Shown here one piece after another: positions 33,093 to 41,955 of a stretch of 64,000 bases of DNA (positions within the stretch are counted from its first letter, which is position 1; every line of letters begins with the position of its first letter). A model generated the notes under the pieces. It had not been told where the DNA came from and did no database searches. It saw nothing but the letters and a program-made list of their open reading frames with translations. The DNA lies in NCBI GenBank assembly GCA_033856235.1, contig JAWVFI010000078.1, positions 62,001-126,000 of the forward strand. The letters run 5' to 3'. The DNA comes from DASXRU01 sp033856235. Lineage in GTDB: Bacteria; Acidobacteriota; Blastocatellia; Pyrinomonadales; Pyrinomonadaceae. The position numbers and the translations under genes are program-made.

Positions 33093-33792
33093 GAAAGACT
33101 TCCTCTACTCCGCCCTCGGCCAAATCGGCCTGAGCGCGTAGTTCATCGAGGCTTCCGGCGCCGGCTACCCTTCCGCCGCTCAAAAGCACCAGCCGATCGC
33201 ACACTCGACCGGCATCAACGAGTTGATGTATGGACAGCATCAGGGTCCTGCCTTTGGCGGCGTGGCTTCGAAGCAATGTCATTACATCTCGCGTCTGCCG
33301 CAGGTCCAAACCATCAAAGGGTTCGTCAAGCAGCAGCAAGGGCTGTGCGGTGAGCAAGCCCAGGGCCAGCAGCACTCTTTTACGCTCGCCTTTGGATAGC
33401 GACGAAATGCGAGCCGGCATCAACGCGCCAAGTCGCAGCGGCTCTGTCAGCGCGGTTGCATCTGATGCGCTGCACTGGTAAAGCCGGGCAAAAAAATCAA
33501 GCGCCCACTTAACAGATTGCTCGGCCCACGGAAGGATCGCATCGGGCAAATAGAACAGAGCTTCTTTGCGTCGCGCACGCGGCAGGACTCGTTCATTGAA
33601 GTTGACGGTCCCCGCGTCGGCGGGCAACAGGCCCGCTATGCATTCCAGCAGGGTCGTCTTTCCGGAACCATTCGGGCCAATTAGTCCCAACACTTCGCCG
33701 CCGCGCACAGAGAAGTTTACATCTTCCAATACGCGGCGTTTGCTGAAGCTCTTGGTAATGCTTTTGATTGTTAGCAAGTCGTTCACAGGCAT
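33079..33792 (-). CDS. ABC transporter ATPase, partner of the fused permease
   Basis: 237 residues from the ATG at 33792; a longer open frame reaches 33951 but has no convincing start. Walker A GPNGSGKTT, signature LSKGERKRV, Walker B LLLDEPFDGLD and the H-loop SIHQL are present. This size and pattern fit ABC-2 exporters (CcmA/GldA type). It overlaps the permease by 14 bp, so the two are translationally coupled. Confidence 0.92.
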   Translation of the reverse strand: MPVNDLLTIKSITKSFSKRRVLEDVNFSVRGGEVLGLIGPNGSGKTTLLECIAGLLPADAGTVNFNERVLPRARRKEALFYLPDAILPWAEQSVKWALDFFARLYQCSASDATALTEPLRLGALMPARISSLSKGERKRVLLALGLLTAQPLLLLDEPFDGLDLRQTRDVMTLLRSHAAKGRTLMLSIHQLVDAGRVCDRLVLLSGGRVAGAGSLDELRAQADLAEGGVEEVFLALT

Positions 33793-34096
33793 CAGAGTTG
33801 CATAGTCAGAAGTTGTGCCGGTACTGCTCTGCACAAGAACTCCAATTTCAACGCCGATCTCGGGCGTTGTCACTTCTTTGCTTCGAATTGCCGAGGACTT
33901 TTTTGCAAAGCCTCCCACTACTTCAAACCTCAGAGCAGGGCGGATCCCCAAACTCGCATCATCGCTCAGGGTCTTGAGAAATCCTTGAGAAGAATAAAAC
34001 CAAGTGTTTTCGCGGAGGGGTAAACTGAAGAGCGTAACTGCTACCCGTAACTACTACTAGGCTTCGTAGTCATGGGTAGGGTTGCTTCTTTCGTCT

Positions 34097-34352
34097 CGCC
34101 CTCCCGCTGGGAGGGTTGGGGGGGGGCTTGCGGCGCCCGTTTCGTCAAACACATACGCGCGGCCTCGATGGCCGCGCGCCTACTGCGCTTGAGTCATGCG
34201 GTACAAATGCAGAATCACCGCCCCTTAATCTTACTCGCCACTTGACGTCCCACAACTTTCAGAACTGCGCGCGGGCCATCGAGGCCGCGCGTCAGTGTGT
34301 AGTCCCATCCGACTCGTCGCAGGCCCTCCCCTGCCCCTCCCAAGGGGAGAGG
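34097..34352. repeat. Composite MITE-like element, copy 3 of 3
   Basis: CCCTCCCGCTGGGAGGG opens the left arm and GGCCCTCCCC...CCTCCCAAGGGG closes the right. Inside lie GCGCGGCCTCGATGGCCGCGCG and GCGGGCCATCGAGGCCGCG. With the short palindromic stretch at about 34040-34085 it makes up the 33793-34401 gap. I see no gene there. Confidence 0.86.
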
Positions 34353-34401
34353 AATAAAAAGACAAATAAACTGAAATTAGGGACTTAGTTAATACTGGGC
34401 T

Positions 34402-35397
34402 CTAATCGAGGAGATATACGGCCTGCTCAATGAGGGTGTGGACTGTGGCCAGCACGGATGTGTACGAGGCGAAAAAGATAACCACAAAAAGCAGAGTCAG
34501 CGGAGCGGTCCATTTCAGCGTTCTCCGAATACTCCAGCCGCCGCGCTGACGTGGTGTCCCGGCCAGCATCACGAGGCGCTTCACTCGCGATTTTATTCCG
34601 CCCGGTTCGTCGCCTACCAGAAAGACTCCGGCAGGCATCGCTGGTCGCGCGCCGCTGGGAATCATGCGCGCAATCTTGACCAGAGCCGATGCGAGATCCA
34701 GAGCGACGCGCGGACCGCGTCCGGCGGCGTGCTCATCTGCCGCGGATTCGGAAGCTTCGGACCAGTCCCGGTCCAGACTGCGACCGCAGGGAATAATCAG
34801 CAGTACGTTGCGACAAACATGCAGTAAGCCTCGCTTCAGATTGTCACGGGCCACCAGGTGGCCCACTTCGTGGAGGATCGCACTGGAGATTTCCTCGGGC
34901 TGCAGGCTTTCAAAAATTTGAGTGGCGATAAAGAGTCGCGGGCGCAATATGCCGACAATGGCTATCACTGGAAACTGGTGCGAGATCTGGTAGGACGGAA
35001 TATTTACCCCCGGCACGATTATCTGTTTCGCCTGCGACAGCCAATCCGCGGTGAGCCGGGCGGTCGCCCGCCATGACGCTATTCCGCGAACCACGGCCAA
35101 TCCAATTCCCGCCGCTGAAGCCAGCGCCAGGATGCCGAGTTTGTAACCTACATCTTCATTGGTCGCCCGCGGCTCGTGGGCCACGTAAGCCGGGATAACC
35201 AGCAGCGCCAGACCGGCCAGGCCCGCCGCTACCGGAATGACTCGCAACAGAAAGAGGCTCCCGGCCTGCATATCGGCTGGCCAGGTTCGCGTGTACCGGC
35301 CCAAGAATCGCCAGGCAATGTCAGCCAGCAGCGTAGCCAGGCTATTAAAGGTCAACAGCGCCGCCAGCAGTATCGATAATCCCAGCAACAGGTACAT
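34402..35397 (-). CDS. M56-family (BlaR1/MecR1-like) membrane metallopeptidase
   Basis: 331 residues. Three N-terminal membrane helices, a cytoplasmic zinc-protease loop with ILHEVGHLVARDN (HExxH) and a C-terminal helix (LTLLFVVIFFASYT) match the M56 fold. There is no penicillin-binding sensor domain, unlike true BlaR1, so the trigger is unknown. The gene begins 2 bp after the BlaI-like stop codon. In such pairs the protease, once activated, leads to cleavage or release of the repressor. Confidence 0.9.
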   Translation of the reverse strand: MYLLLGLSILLAALLTFNSLATLLADIAWRFLGRYTRTWPADMQAGSLFLLRVIPVAAGLAGLALLVIPAYVAHEPRATNEDVGYKLGILALASAAGIGLAVVRGIASWRATARLTADWLSQAKQIIVPGVNIPSYQISHQFPVIAIVGILRPRLFIATQIFESLQPEEISSAILHEVGHLVARDNLKRGLLHVCRNVLLIIPCGRSLDRDWSEASESAADEHAAGRGPRVALDLASALVKIARMIPSGARPAMPAGVFLVGDEPGGIKSRVKRLVMLAGTPRQRGGWSIRRTLKWTAPLTLLFVVIFFASYTSVLATVHTLIEQAVYLLD

Positions 35398-35399
35398 GT

Positions 35400-35843
35400 T
35401 CAGTTCGACTGATCCAGCTCTTGCCGTTTCTCCTGAATCAAACGATCCAGTTCATCCAATAATTCGCGGTCATGTTGCGTTACCGCATCAACGATGCAGG
35501 CCAGCACCGGCCCGACCGCATCCGCATCGCGCCCGAGCAAACCGTCAATCACGTCTTCCCGGATTCCCTGCTCCAGCTCCTCGGCGGATACGCGAGCTGA
35601 ATAGTAAAACGCGCGACCTTCTTTTCGCCGCCCCAGGAGTTGTTTTTTATAAAGACGATCGAGCGTCGTCATCAAGGTCGTGTAAGCCACTTGCTCTTTG
35701 AAAGCGACAAAGATGTCGCGCACGCTGACTTCGTCACTACGCCATAGCTCTTCCAGGACCTGGCGCTCCAGCTTTCCCAGAGCGAGCGAAGCTACCTCGC
35801 GTGGCCGGCGAAATCCGCGCAAAAGAAACCGGGCTGTCTTCAT
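35400..35843 (-). CDS. BlaI/MecI/CopY-family transcriptional repressor
   Basis: 147 residues from the ATG at 35843; the frame could start further out at 35882. The winged-helix domain reads LGKLERQVLEELWRSDEVSV and then AYTTLMTTLDRLYKKQLLGR, followed by the C-terminal dimer helices (ELEQGIREDVIDGLLG). Members bind operator DNA as dimers and usually repress their own operon with the M56 gene. The target genes cannot be read from the window; no beta-lactamase is adjacent. Confidence 0.93.
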   Translation of the reverse strand: MKTARFLLRGFRRPREVASLALGKLERQVLEELWRSDEVSVRDIFVAFKEQVAYTTLMTTLDRLYKKQLLGRRKEGRAFYYSARVSAEELEQGIREDVIDGLLGRDADAVGPVLACIVDAVTQHDRELLDELDRLIQEKRQELDQSN

Positions 35844-35885
35844 GATGCGGGCATTGTTGGCTAAAGGCGGTGGTCGTGTCAATCC

Positions 35886-36118
35886 GGAGGACTATCCGCA
35901 GATTACGCAGATTACCAGAGACCAATAAAGGGGCCACTGTAAGGGCGGCACTCCGTGGCCGCCCCCTTCGTGGTTCGTTTCAGTCGCAAGGGCAAACGAA
36001 GGGGGTGGCCACGGAGTGCCACCCCTACAATTACGGCGACCGATTACCGCGTTCCTTGCAATGCGGTGTAGCCCCTCCCGTCTCTCTGACTAATCTGCGT
36101 AATCTGCGGACAGCCTCC
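35886..36118. repeat. Nested inverted repeats upstream of uvrA
   Basis: Outer arms GGAGGACTATCCGCAGATTA...(35886) and TAATCTGCGTAATCTGCGGA...CCTCC (to 36118). Inside, 35938-36030 is an inverted repeat with arms TGTAAGGGCGGCACTCCGTG and CACGGAGTGCCACCCCTACA of the TGTAGGG family. It occupies most of the gap before uvrA. Confidence 0.9.
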
Positions 36119-36207
36119 GCGTTTCGCATCTGCCGTGAATCAAGGTATGATTTGAGGTTTGCTACTGGCACGAATTTGTGTCTGAGAGTCACTGAGCGAC
36201 CTGAGTT

Positions 36208-39072
36208 ATGCCTGAAGAAGCGATTGAAGTAGTTGGGGCGCGGGTAAATAACCTCAAGAATATCTCGTTCTCAATCCCGATTAACCAGATGACGGTGGTC
36301 ACGGGCGTCAGCGGCTCGGGAAAATCGTCGCTCGCCTTCGACACTATCTACGCTGAAGGACAGCGCCGCTACGTCGAGTCGCTGTCCGCCTATGCCCGCC
36401 AGTTCCTCGAAAGAATGGACAAACCGGACGTCGACGAGGTGCGCGGCATTGCCCCCGCCATCGCCATCCGCCAGAAGAATTCGACCCGGAACCCGCGCTC
36501 GACAGTCGGCACCCAGACCGAGATTTACGACTATTTGCGTTTGCTCTACGCGCGAGTCGGCATCACGATCTGCCGCGTTTGCGGCCGAGAGGTGCAGCGC
36601 GATTCCCCGGAGTCTGCGGCCACCGAAACTCTCACCCAGTTGCCCGAGGGCACACGTTTCTACGTGCTGTTCCCGGCAGGCGCCGGACTTTTTGTCCATC
36701 CCAACGGGGACGCCGCACCACATTCCGCGGCTGGCAAGAAAAAAGAAAAGAAGAAGGTGGAAACGGCGGCAACCGATCGTCAACTGATCACCGCGCATCT
36801 TATGAGTTTGATGCAGCGTGGTTTCACTCGCCTCTATCACGAAGGCCGGCAGATTGATCTCAGTTCGCCCGATGACTACACCCGCGACGATTTTGATAAC
36901 GTCTATGTGCTTATCGATCGACTCACCGCGCGCGCTGAGATCCGCCAGCGATTGGTTGATTCACTGGAGACATGTTTTCAGCAAGGCCACGGCCAGGCCC
37001 TAATCGTCACAGCCGACACGGAGGCCCGGCGCCTGCGTTTCTCTGAATCTTTTGAATGCAAATACGATGGCACGATTTACGCGCAGCCCGAACCTCGCCT
37101 CTTCAGCTTCAACAGTCCTTTCGGCGCCTGCCCGGTCTGCCAGGGTTTCGGAAACACCATCGGACTCGATCTTGATCTGGTGATTCCCAACCCGGGCCTG
37201 ACTTTGAAACAAGGCGCGATCGAACCGTGGACCAAACCGCAATTTGAATGGGCCCGCGACGAACTGAACGATTTCTGCCGCGCGGAAAAGATCCGGATGG
37301 ACCTTCCCTTCAATGAGCTGCCGCTCCCGCAACAACGCGCGCTTGTCGAGGGCAAGGGAAAATGGAGCGGCGTGCGCGGGTTTTTTGAATGGCTGGAGAC
37401 CAAGAAATACAAATTGCACATCCGTGTATTTCTTTCGAAGTACCGCGGTTACACCCTCTGCCCTGACTGCGACGGCGGGCGTCTGCGCCAGGAAGCGCGC
37501 GACGTGCGGCTGGGTGATCGCACGCTGCCGCAGGTTTGCGCTCTCTCGATCAAGGATGCCGCAGAGTTCTTTGACGCCCTCGAGTTGTCTCCAGAGCAGA
37601 CCGCGATCGCCGATCGCATTTTCCACGAAATCCGCCGCCGCCTCAGGTTCATGCTGGATGTGGGGCTCGACTATCTAACATTGGATCGACTGGGCTCGAC
37701 ACTGTCAGGGGGAGAGGCACAACGGATTCAACTGGCGACTAACCTCGGCTCGGCCCTGGTGGGCGCGCTGTATGTGCTGGATGAACCTTCGATCGGTTTG
37801 CATCCGCGGGACAGCGAGCGGCTGATCCGTTTGCTGCATAACCTGCGCGACATCGGTAACACTGTGCTGGTGGTCGAACACGATGCCGAGATGATGCGCG
37901 CCGCCGATCACATCCTGGACATCGGTCCGGCGGCTGGAGAACTGGGCGGGCGTCTGATCTACGAGGGAGACTTTGGCGGCCTGCTGGTCAGCGAACCGTC
38001 GCTGACCGGTCGTTACTTGCGCGGCGACGCTCAGATCAAGCAACCGCGGCAGCGTCGCGCGCCGGGAAAGCAGCGCCTGCAATTACGCGGTGCTAGTGAA
38101 CACAATCTAAAGTCTATCGACATCGACCTGCCTCTGGAGATGCTGGTCTGCGTCACCGGGGTCAGCGGCTCAGGCAAGTCCACGTTGATTCACGATTGCA
38201 TCTATGCCGGATTGAAGAAACAGCGAGGTGATTGGCAGGGACATGTGGGCGCTTTTCGCAAGTTGGACGGCGGCCAGTTTCTGGACGACGTGATCCTGGT
38301 CGATCAATCGCCGATCGGCCGCACGCCGCGATCAAATCCGGTTACCTACATCAAAGTTTATGACGCCATCCGCGAGGCCTTTTCCGCGACTCGGGAATCG
38401 CAAACGCGCGGCTTCGATCCCTCGCACTTCTCTTTCAATGTCCCCGGCGGCCGCTGCGAAGTTTGCCAGGGCGACGGCACCGTGACGGTCGAGATGCAAT
38501 TTCTCGCCGACGTGGAACTGGTCTGTGAAGAATGCAAGGGAACGCGCTTCAAACAGCAAATTCTGGACGTGCGTTTTCGCGGCAAGAACATCCATGACGT
38601 GCTGAACATGACGGTGCGCGAAGCGATCTCTTTCTTTCGCGATGTGGCGCGCATCACCAACCGGCTGCGGCTCCTTGATGAAGTCGGGCTGGGATATTTG
38701 CGGCTGGGCCAATCGGCCACCACGCTTTCGGGCGGCGAAGCGCAGCGCGTTAAACTTGCCGCCCACCTCTCCAAGCGAACGGGCGCGCGAACGCTCTACA
38801 TCTTTGACGAGCCAACCACCGGTCTTCATTTCGACGACATCAACAAACTGCTGGCCGCTTTCAACGCGCTAATCGAAGCCGGCGGCTCATTGCTGGTCAT
38901 CGAACACAATCTGGATGTGGTAAAGACGGCCGATCACGTGATCGACCTGGGGCCGGAGGGAGGAAACGCCGGCGGCTATGTGGTGGGAACCGGGACTCCG
39001 GAAAAGATTATGAAGATTGCAAACTCACACACGGGCCGCTACCTGAAGCGGCATCTGGCTCACCAAAGTTAG
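36208..39072 (+). CDS. uvrA: Excinuclease ABC subunit A
   Basis: 954 residues, full length. Two ABC modules: Walker A GVSGSGKSSLAFDTIYAEG (about residue 32) and GVSGSGKSTLIHDCIYAG (about 650), with signatures LSGGEAQRIQLA and LSGGEAQRVKLA. Zinc-binding cysteines occur in CPVCQGFG, CPDCDGGR, CEVCQGDG and CEECKG. A lysine-rich insert (GKKKEKKKVE) lies near residue 178. UvrA recognises bulky DNA damage and loads UvrB for nucleotide excision repair. It appears to be monocistronic. Confidence 0.98.
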   Translation: MPEEAIEVVGARVNNLKNISFSIPINQMTVVTGVSGSGKSSLAFDTIYAEGQRRYVESLSAYARQFLERMDKPDVDEVRGIAPAIAIRQKNSTRNPRSTVGTQTEIYDYLRLLYARVGITICRVCGREVQRDSPESAATETLTQLPEGTRFYVLFPAGAGLFVHPNGDAAPHSAAGKKKEKKKVETAATDRQLITAHLMSLMQRGFTRLYHEGRQIDLSSPDDYTRDDFDNVYVLIDRLTARAEIRQRLVDSLETCFQQGHGQALIVTADTEARRLRFSESFECKYDGTIYAQPEPRLFSFNSPFGACPVCQGFGNTIGLDLDLVIPNPGLTLKQGAIEPWTKPQFEWARDELNDFCRAEKIRMDLPFNELPLPQQRALVEGKGKWSGVRGFFEWLETKKYKLHIRVFLSKYRGYTLCPDCDGGRLRQEARDVRLGDRTLPQVCALSIKDAAEFFDALELSPEQTAIADRIFHEIRRRLRFMLDVGLDYLTLDRLGSTLSGGEAQRIQLATNLGSALVGALYVLDEPSIGLHPRDSERLIRLLHNLRDIGNTVLVVEHDAEMMRAADHILDIGPAAGELGGRLIYEGDFGGLLVSEPSLTGRYLRGDAQIKQPRQRRAPGKQRLQLRGASEHNLKSIDIDLPLEMLVCVTGVSGSGKSTLIHDCIYAGLKKQRGDWQGHVGAFRKLDGGQFLDDVILVDQSPIGRTPRSNPVTYIKVYDAIREAFSATRESQTRGFDPSHFSFNVPGGRCEVCQGDGTVTVEMQFLADVELVCEECKGTRFKQQILDVRFRGKNIHDVLNMTVREAISFFRDVARITNRLRLLDEVGLGYLRLGQSATTLSGGEAQRVKLAAHLSKRTGARTLYIFDEPTTGLHFDDINKLLAAFNALIEAGGSLLVIEHNLDVVKTADHVIDLGPEGGNAGGYVVGTGTPEKIMKIANSHTGRYLKRHLAHQS

Positions 39073-39166
39073 GGACGTCAAACTTTATTAGCCGACCCCC
39101 ATAGAACCGTACGCGCTGTGCCAACTACGAATACCTATCCGGGCACATTCTGTGGTCAAGCAGATT

Positions 39167-40285
39167 TTACGGGCTAGTCCCCTTCAGCCGCGGGCCTGTG
39201 TCCAAAAGCGTCCCTAACTTTTGAAAAAGGGCTGAGCGATCCGAAGCAGGCATTTCCGGCGGGAGCGCTTCCTCCAAACTTTGCATCACTCCTTTGCCGC
39301 CCGCCATCTCGCGCAAAGCAATGAAGGCGGCGAACGTTAACCCCGGATCCTGAAAGGTCAGATCTTTCTTGCCGGACTTTATTCCTCGCTTGAGCGGCTC
39401 ATCGGCTTGACCCAGCAAGCGCCCAGTTGCAGTAAAGCCGGAGACGAGATTCATTGCGCCCTGAAGATTCAGAGGAACCGTTGTCAGCGACCAAGCCCGG
39501 CGCACCACTAACTCCGCGATCAATAGAGCGCGCAGCATGCCTTCCGTTGACATCAGCAAGAGCGACAAGCGCTGCACCGAGGCGACCGCCAGCAACAGAT
39601 CGTCTAACTCGTCATATGGTCGCGATCGGGGCGGCACATTGATTCGCATAAGGGCCGCTGCCCGGGCGGCGAATCGCTCCAACTCTTGCGGTGCCTTCGA
39701 GGCCGACTTTAAAGTGTCGCGGAAATTCTGCCGGCCCAGCGACTGAGAGCAAAGGTCTCTGAAGTTTTTCTCGCGTTCGACCGTGGCCGCCTCGTCGAGT
39801 TCCCCATGAAGCATTAATGGCGTGGCCTTTGTCTTGATGAACTCGGCCGTCAGAACATCGTCGCCGCGCAGTTGGGTTTCGAGGGCCTGGTGAGTGCCCT
39901 CGACTTCTCCCGGTCTCGCGGGTACGACGAGGCGCAGCGGGCAGAGGAAGTGTGGGCTGACCGTGACGGTCTTTCCAATCCTGCGAAACACGTTGAAGGG
40001 GAAAATATTGCAAACTGTCGGCTTCATCGACTTGTGATGCTCTTTTTCAATGCGACAACGATTGTCTGTGTCCAACAATGCGCAGCCGTCAGCGGTGGTC
40101 GCCAACGTTACGAAATCACCGTCCCGGGCCAGGACCAGGCTCTCAATCTGGGGATAAAGGACGTATAGCGGCCGTAGTTCGCGCTCTAAACTTCCACCGA
40201 ATCCGTGTCCTTTGCAACACAGCGCCGTACACTCTGCGCAAACGTAGTTGTAGACCCCATTTGGAAACGCAAAGAAAAGGGGCAC
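39167..40285 (-). CDS. YkgJ-type cysteine-cluster protein with a long C-terminal domain
   Basis: 372 residues from a GTG start. The N-terminal third has the YkgJ metal-binding pattern: CAECTALCCKG, then DGCALLDTDNRC and KPTVCNIFPF. These cysteines are thought to bind zinc or an iron-sulphur cluster. The rest is helical with no recognised domain. The family is often found beside peptide or protein modification genes, but its role is not established. It converges with uvrA and stands alone on its strand. Confidence 0.75.
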   Translation of the reverse strand: MPLFFAFPNGVYNYVCAECTALCCKGHGFGGSLERELRPLYVLYPQIESLVLARDGDFVTLATTADGCALLDTDNRCRIEKEHHKSMKPTVCNIFPFNVFRRIGKTVTVSPHFLCPLRLVVPARPGEVEGTHQALETQLRGDDVLTAEFIKTKATPLMLHGELDEAATVEREKNFRDLCSQSLGRQNFRDTLKSASKAPQELERFAARAAALMRINVPPRSRPYDELDDLLLAVASVQRLSLLLMSTEGMLRALLIAELVVRRAWSLTTVPLNLQGAMNLVSGFTATGRLLGQADEPLKRGIKSGKKDLTFQDPGLTFAAFIALREMAGGKGVMQSLEEALPPEMPASDRSALFQKLGTLLDTGPRLKGTSP

Positions 40286-40560
40286 CTTACTTTTTGATGG
40301 TCCTGTCAGAAAAACCTCCGTGGTTTGGTTCCTATGAAGTTTGCGAAGTGCACGCAGCCGGTATCCAGTGTGATCCTGAGGCGTGAGTGGTTATGCGATC
40401 CAGCAATCAAAACGCGCTCATTCTAGGACGATAGCCAGGTACTGTCCACCGTCAGCCACAGGTTGCCAAAGTCGGGAGATTAGAGTCGCGCTAACATTCA
40501 GTGCGGGCTTGAGTGGGCCCTGTGTTGCCAGAAACATCGCGGCGCGTCTATTCTTGCCCG

Positions 40561-41862
40561 ATGAAAATCAAACGAAGCAGGGATCCGATGGGATTCTTTC
40601 GCGAGCTGGGAATCGCGGTGGAAGCGCTTTGGCGTGAACAGAACTATGACGACCATGCGTTTCCCGAAATCGCTTCCACCGCGCTGGCCGAACACTCTCC
40701 GGCCACGAACGTCGATGCCTGGGACATCATCAGGGCTTTCACCAACGAGTATGCCCTCCCTAGCCAGCAGGACATCGAAGGCAACTTTGGTAATCCTCCC
40801 ATAACGCTGTTTGCCGGAAACAGGTTCTATATCGATATCTACTTTTGGCTGGACGGGACCACCGCGAAGCATCAGCACTCGTTTGCGGGCGCGTTCCAGG
40901 TGCTGCTTGGTTCCAGCCTCCACAGCCATTACAAGTTTACCGACGAGCAACGCATTAATCCGTACTTTTCCATCGGACGGCTGGTGCTGAATGACGTGCA
41001 ACTGCTGTCAGTCGGCGACATCAAGCAGATCATCCCCGGCCGCAATTATATTCACTCCCTTTTTCACCTGGATCGCCCGTCGGCGACGATTACGGTGCGC
41101 ACAGTAGGATTGCCGGGCGCGCAACCGCAATTCAGTTATCTGCCGCCCGGCATTTGTTTCGATCCATTCTTCAAGGAATCAGCTCTTATCAAGAAGAGGC
41201 AGATCGCGAACCTTTTGCTGAGCATGCAACACGCCGAGGCGGACGCTATGATTACGGCGCTGCTTAGCTCGTCAGACTTGCACACTGACTTTATGATTCT
41301 GGAGATGGTTTATCAGAATTTGCAGAGCGGGCTTCAGAAATTTCTCGGCGTTTCACACAATCAGGAACGATTTGAAAAACTGCTGGCCGTGGCCCGCCAC
41401 AAACATGGCTCGCTGGTCGATTGTTTTCAGGAAAGCTTCGGCGAAAATGACCGCCAGAGCGATCTGGTGCGGCGCAGGAGTTACGTCCACAGCGCGGAGC
41501 ACCGGTTCTTCTTCGCGCTGCTTATGAACGTGAGCGGGCGCAAACGCATTCTGAAACTGGTGCAGCAGCGTTTTCCGGATCAAGACCCGGCAGAAACGGT
41601 CATTGATTGGATTGAGGAACTAGCGCAGACGAAGGCCTTTGGTTCTAACGAGCCAAACGCTTTGGGAATTGAAGATTTCAGCGACGAACATTTGCTGGTG
41701 TTGGAAGGCCTGGTGAAAAATAAAAGCCTGGCGCAGATTCAAAAAGACATGCGCACCGTCTTCAAAAGTGCAGACGTGGGAGAGGCTAAGGCTAAAACCC
41801 GCGCCATTCACCAGTTCCTGCTTCAGGCGCAGGTCTTCAAACCGCTGTTCGCGCGAGACTAG
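40561..41862 (+). CDS. Conserved-looking protein of unknown function, possible cupin-like part
   Basis: 433 residues from the ATG at 40561; a GTG at 40513 and an ATG at 40588 are alternatives. The N-terminal half has GNRFYIDIYFWLDG, AKHQHSFAGAFQVLLG and SSLHSHYKF. The clustered histidines (HQH and HSH) could be a cupin-like metal site. The C-terminal half is helical and charged (FSDEHLLVLEGLVKNKSLAQ). I do not recognise a named family. It faces the PqqD-containing operon. Confidence 0.7.
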   Translation: MKIKRSRDPMGFFRELGIAVEALWREQNYDDHAFPEIASTALAEHSPATNVDAWDIIRAFTNEYALPSQQDIEGNFGNPPITLFAGNRFYIDIYFWLDGTTAKHQHSFAGAFQVLLGSSLHSHYKFTDEQRINPYFSIGRLVLNDVQLLSVGDIKQIIPGRNYIHSLFHLDRPSATITVRTVGLPGAQPQFSYLPPGICFDPFFKESALIKKRQIANLLLSMQHAEADAMITALLSSSDLHTDFMILEMVYQNLQSGLQKFLGVSHNQERFEKLLAVARHKHGSLVDCFQESFGENDRQSDLVRRRSYVHSAEHRFFFALLMNVSGRKRILKLVQQRFPDQDPAETVIDWIEELAQTKAFGSNEPNALGIEDFSDEHLLVLEGLVKNKSLAQIQKDMRTVFKSADVGEAKAKTRAIHQFLLQAQVFKPLFARD

Positions 41863-41955
41863 GAGGGGCAGGGGCAGTCGCCAGGGGCAGTCGGCAGGTA
41901 TAACCGCATTTTTTTCTTTCCTGCTTCTGGCGACTGCTCCTGCCCCTATCCTCCT
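41861..41955. repeat. G/C-rich inverted repeat, relative of 7751-7875
   Basis: The left arm GGAGGGGCAGGGGCAGTCGC and right arm GCGACTGCTCCTGCCCCTAT are complementary. It lies between two convergent genes and overlaps both ends slightly. Confidence 0.85.

Noticed and set aside
34097..34352. Insertion sequence in the gaps at 21, 31 and 34 kb
   Set aside because: No transposase or remnant of one is present; the elements are MITE-like only.
40298..40387. 29-codon plus-strand frame near the PqqD operon, considered as a second precursor peptide
   Set aside because: It has no ribosome site, no leader-like features and is on the opposite strand to the operon.
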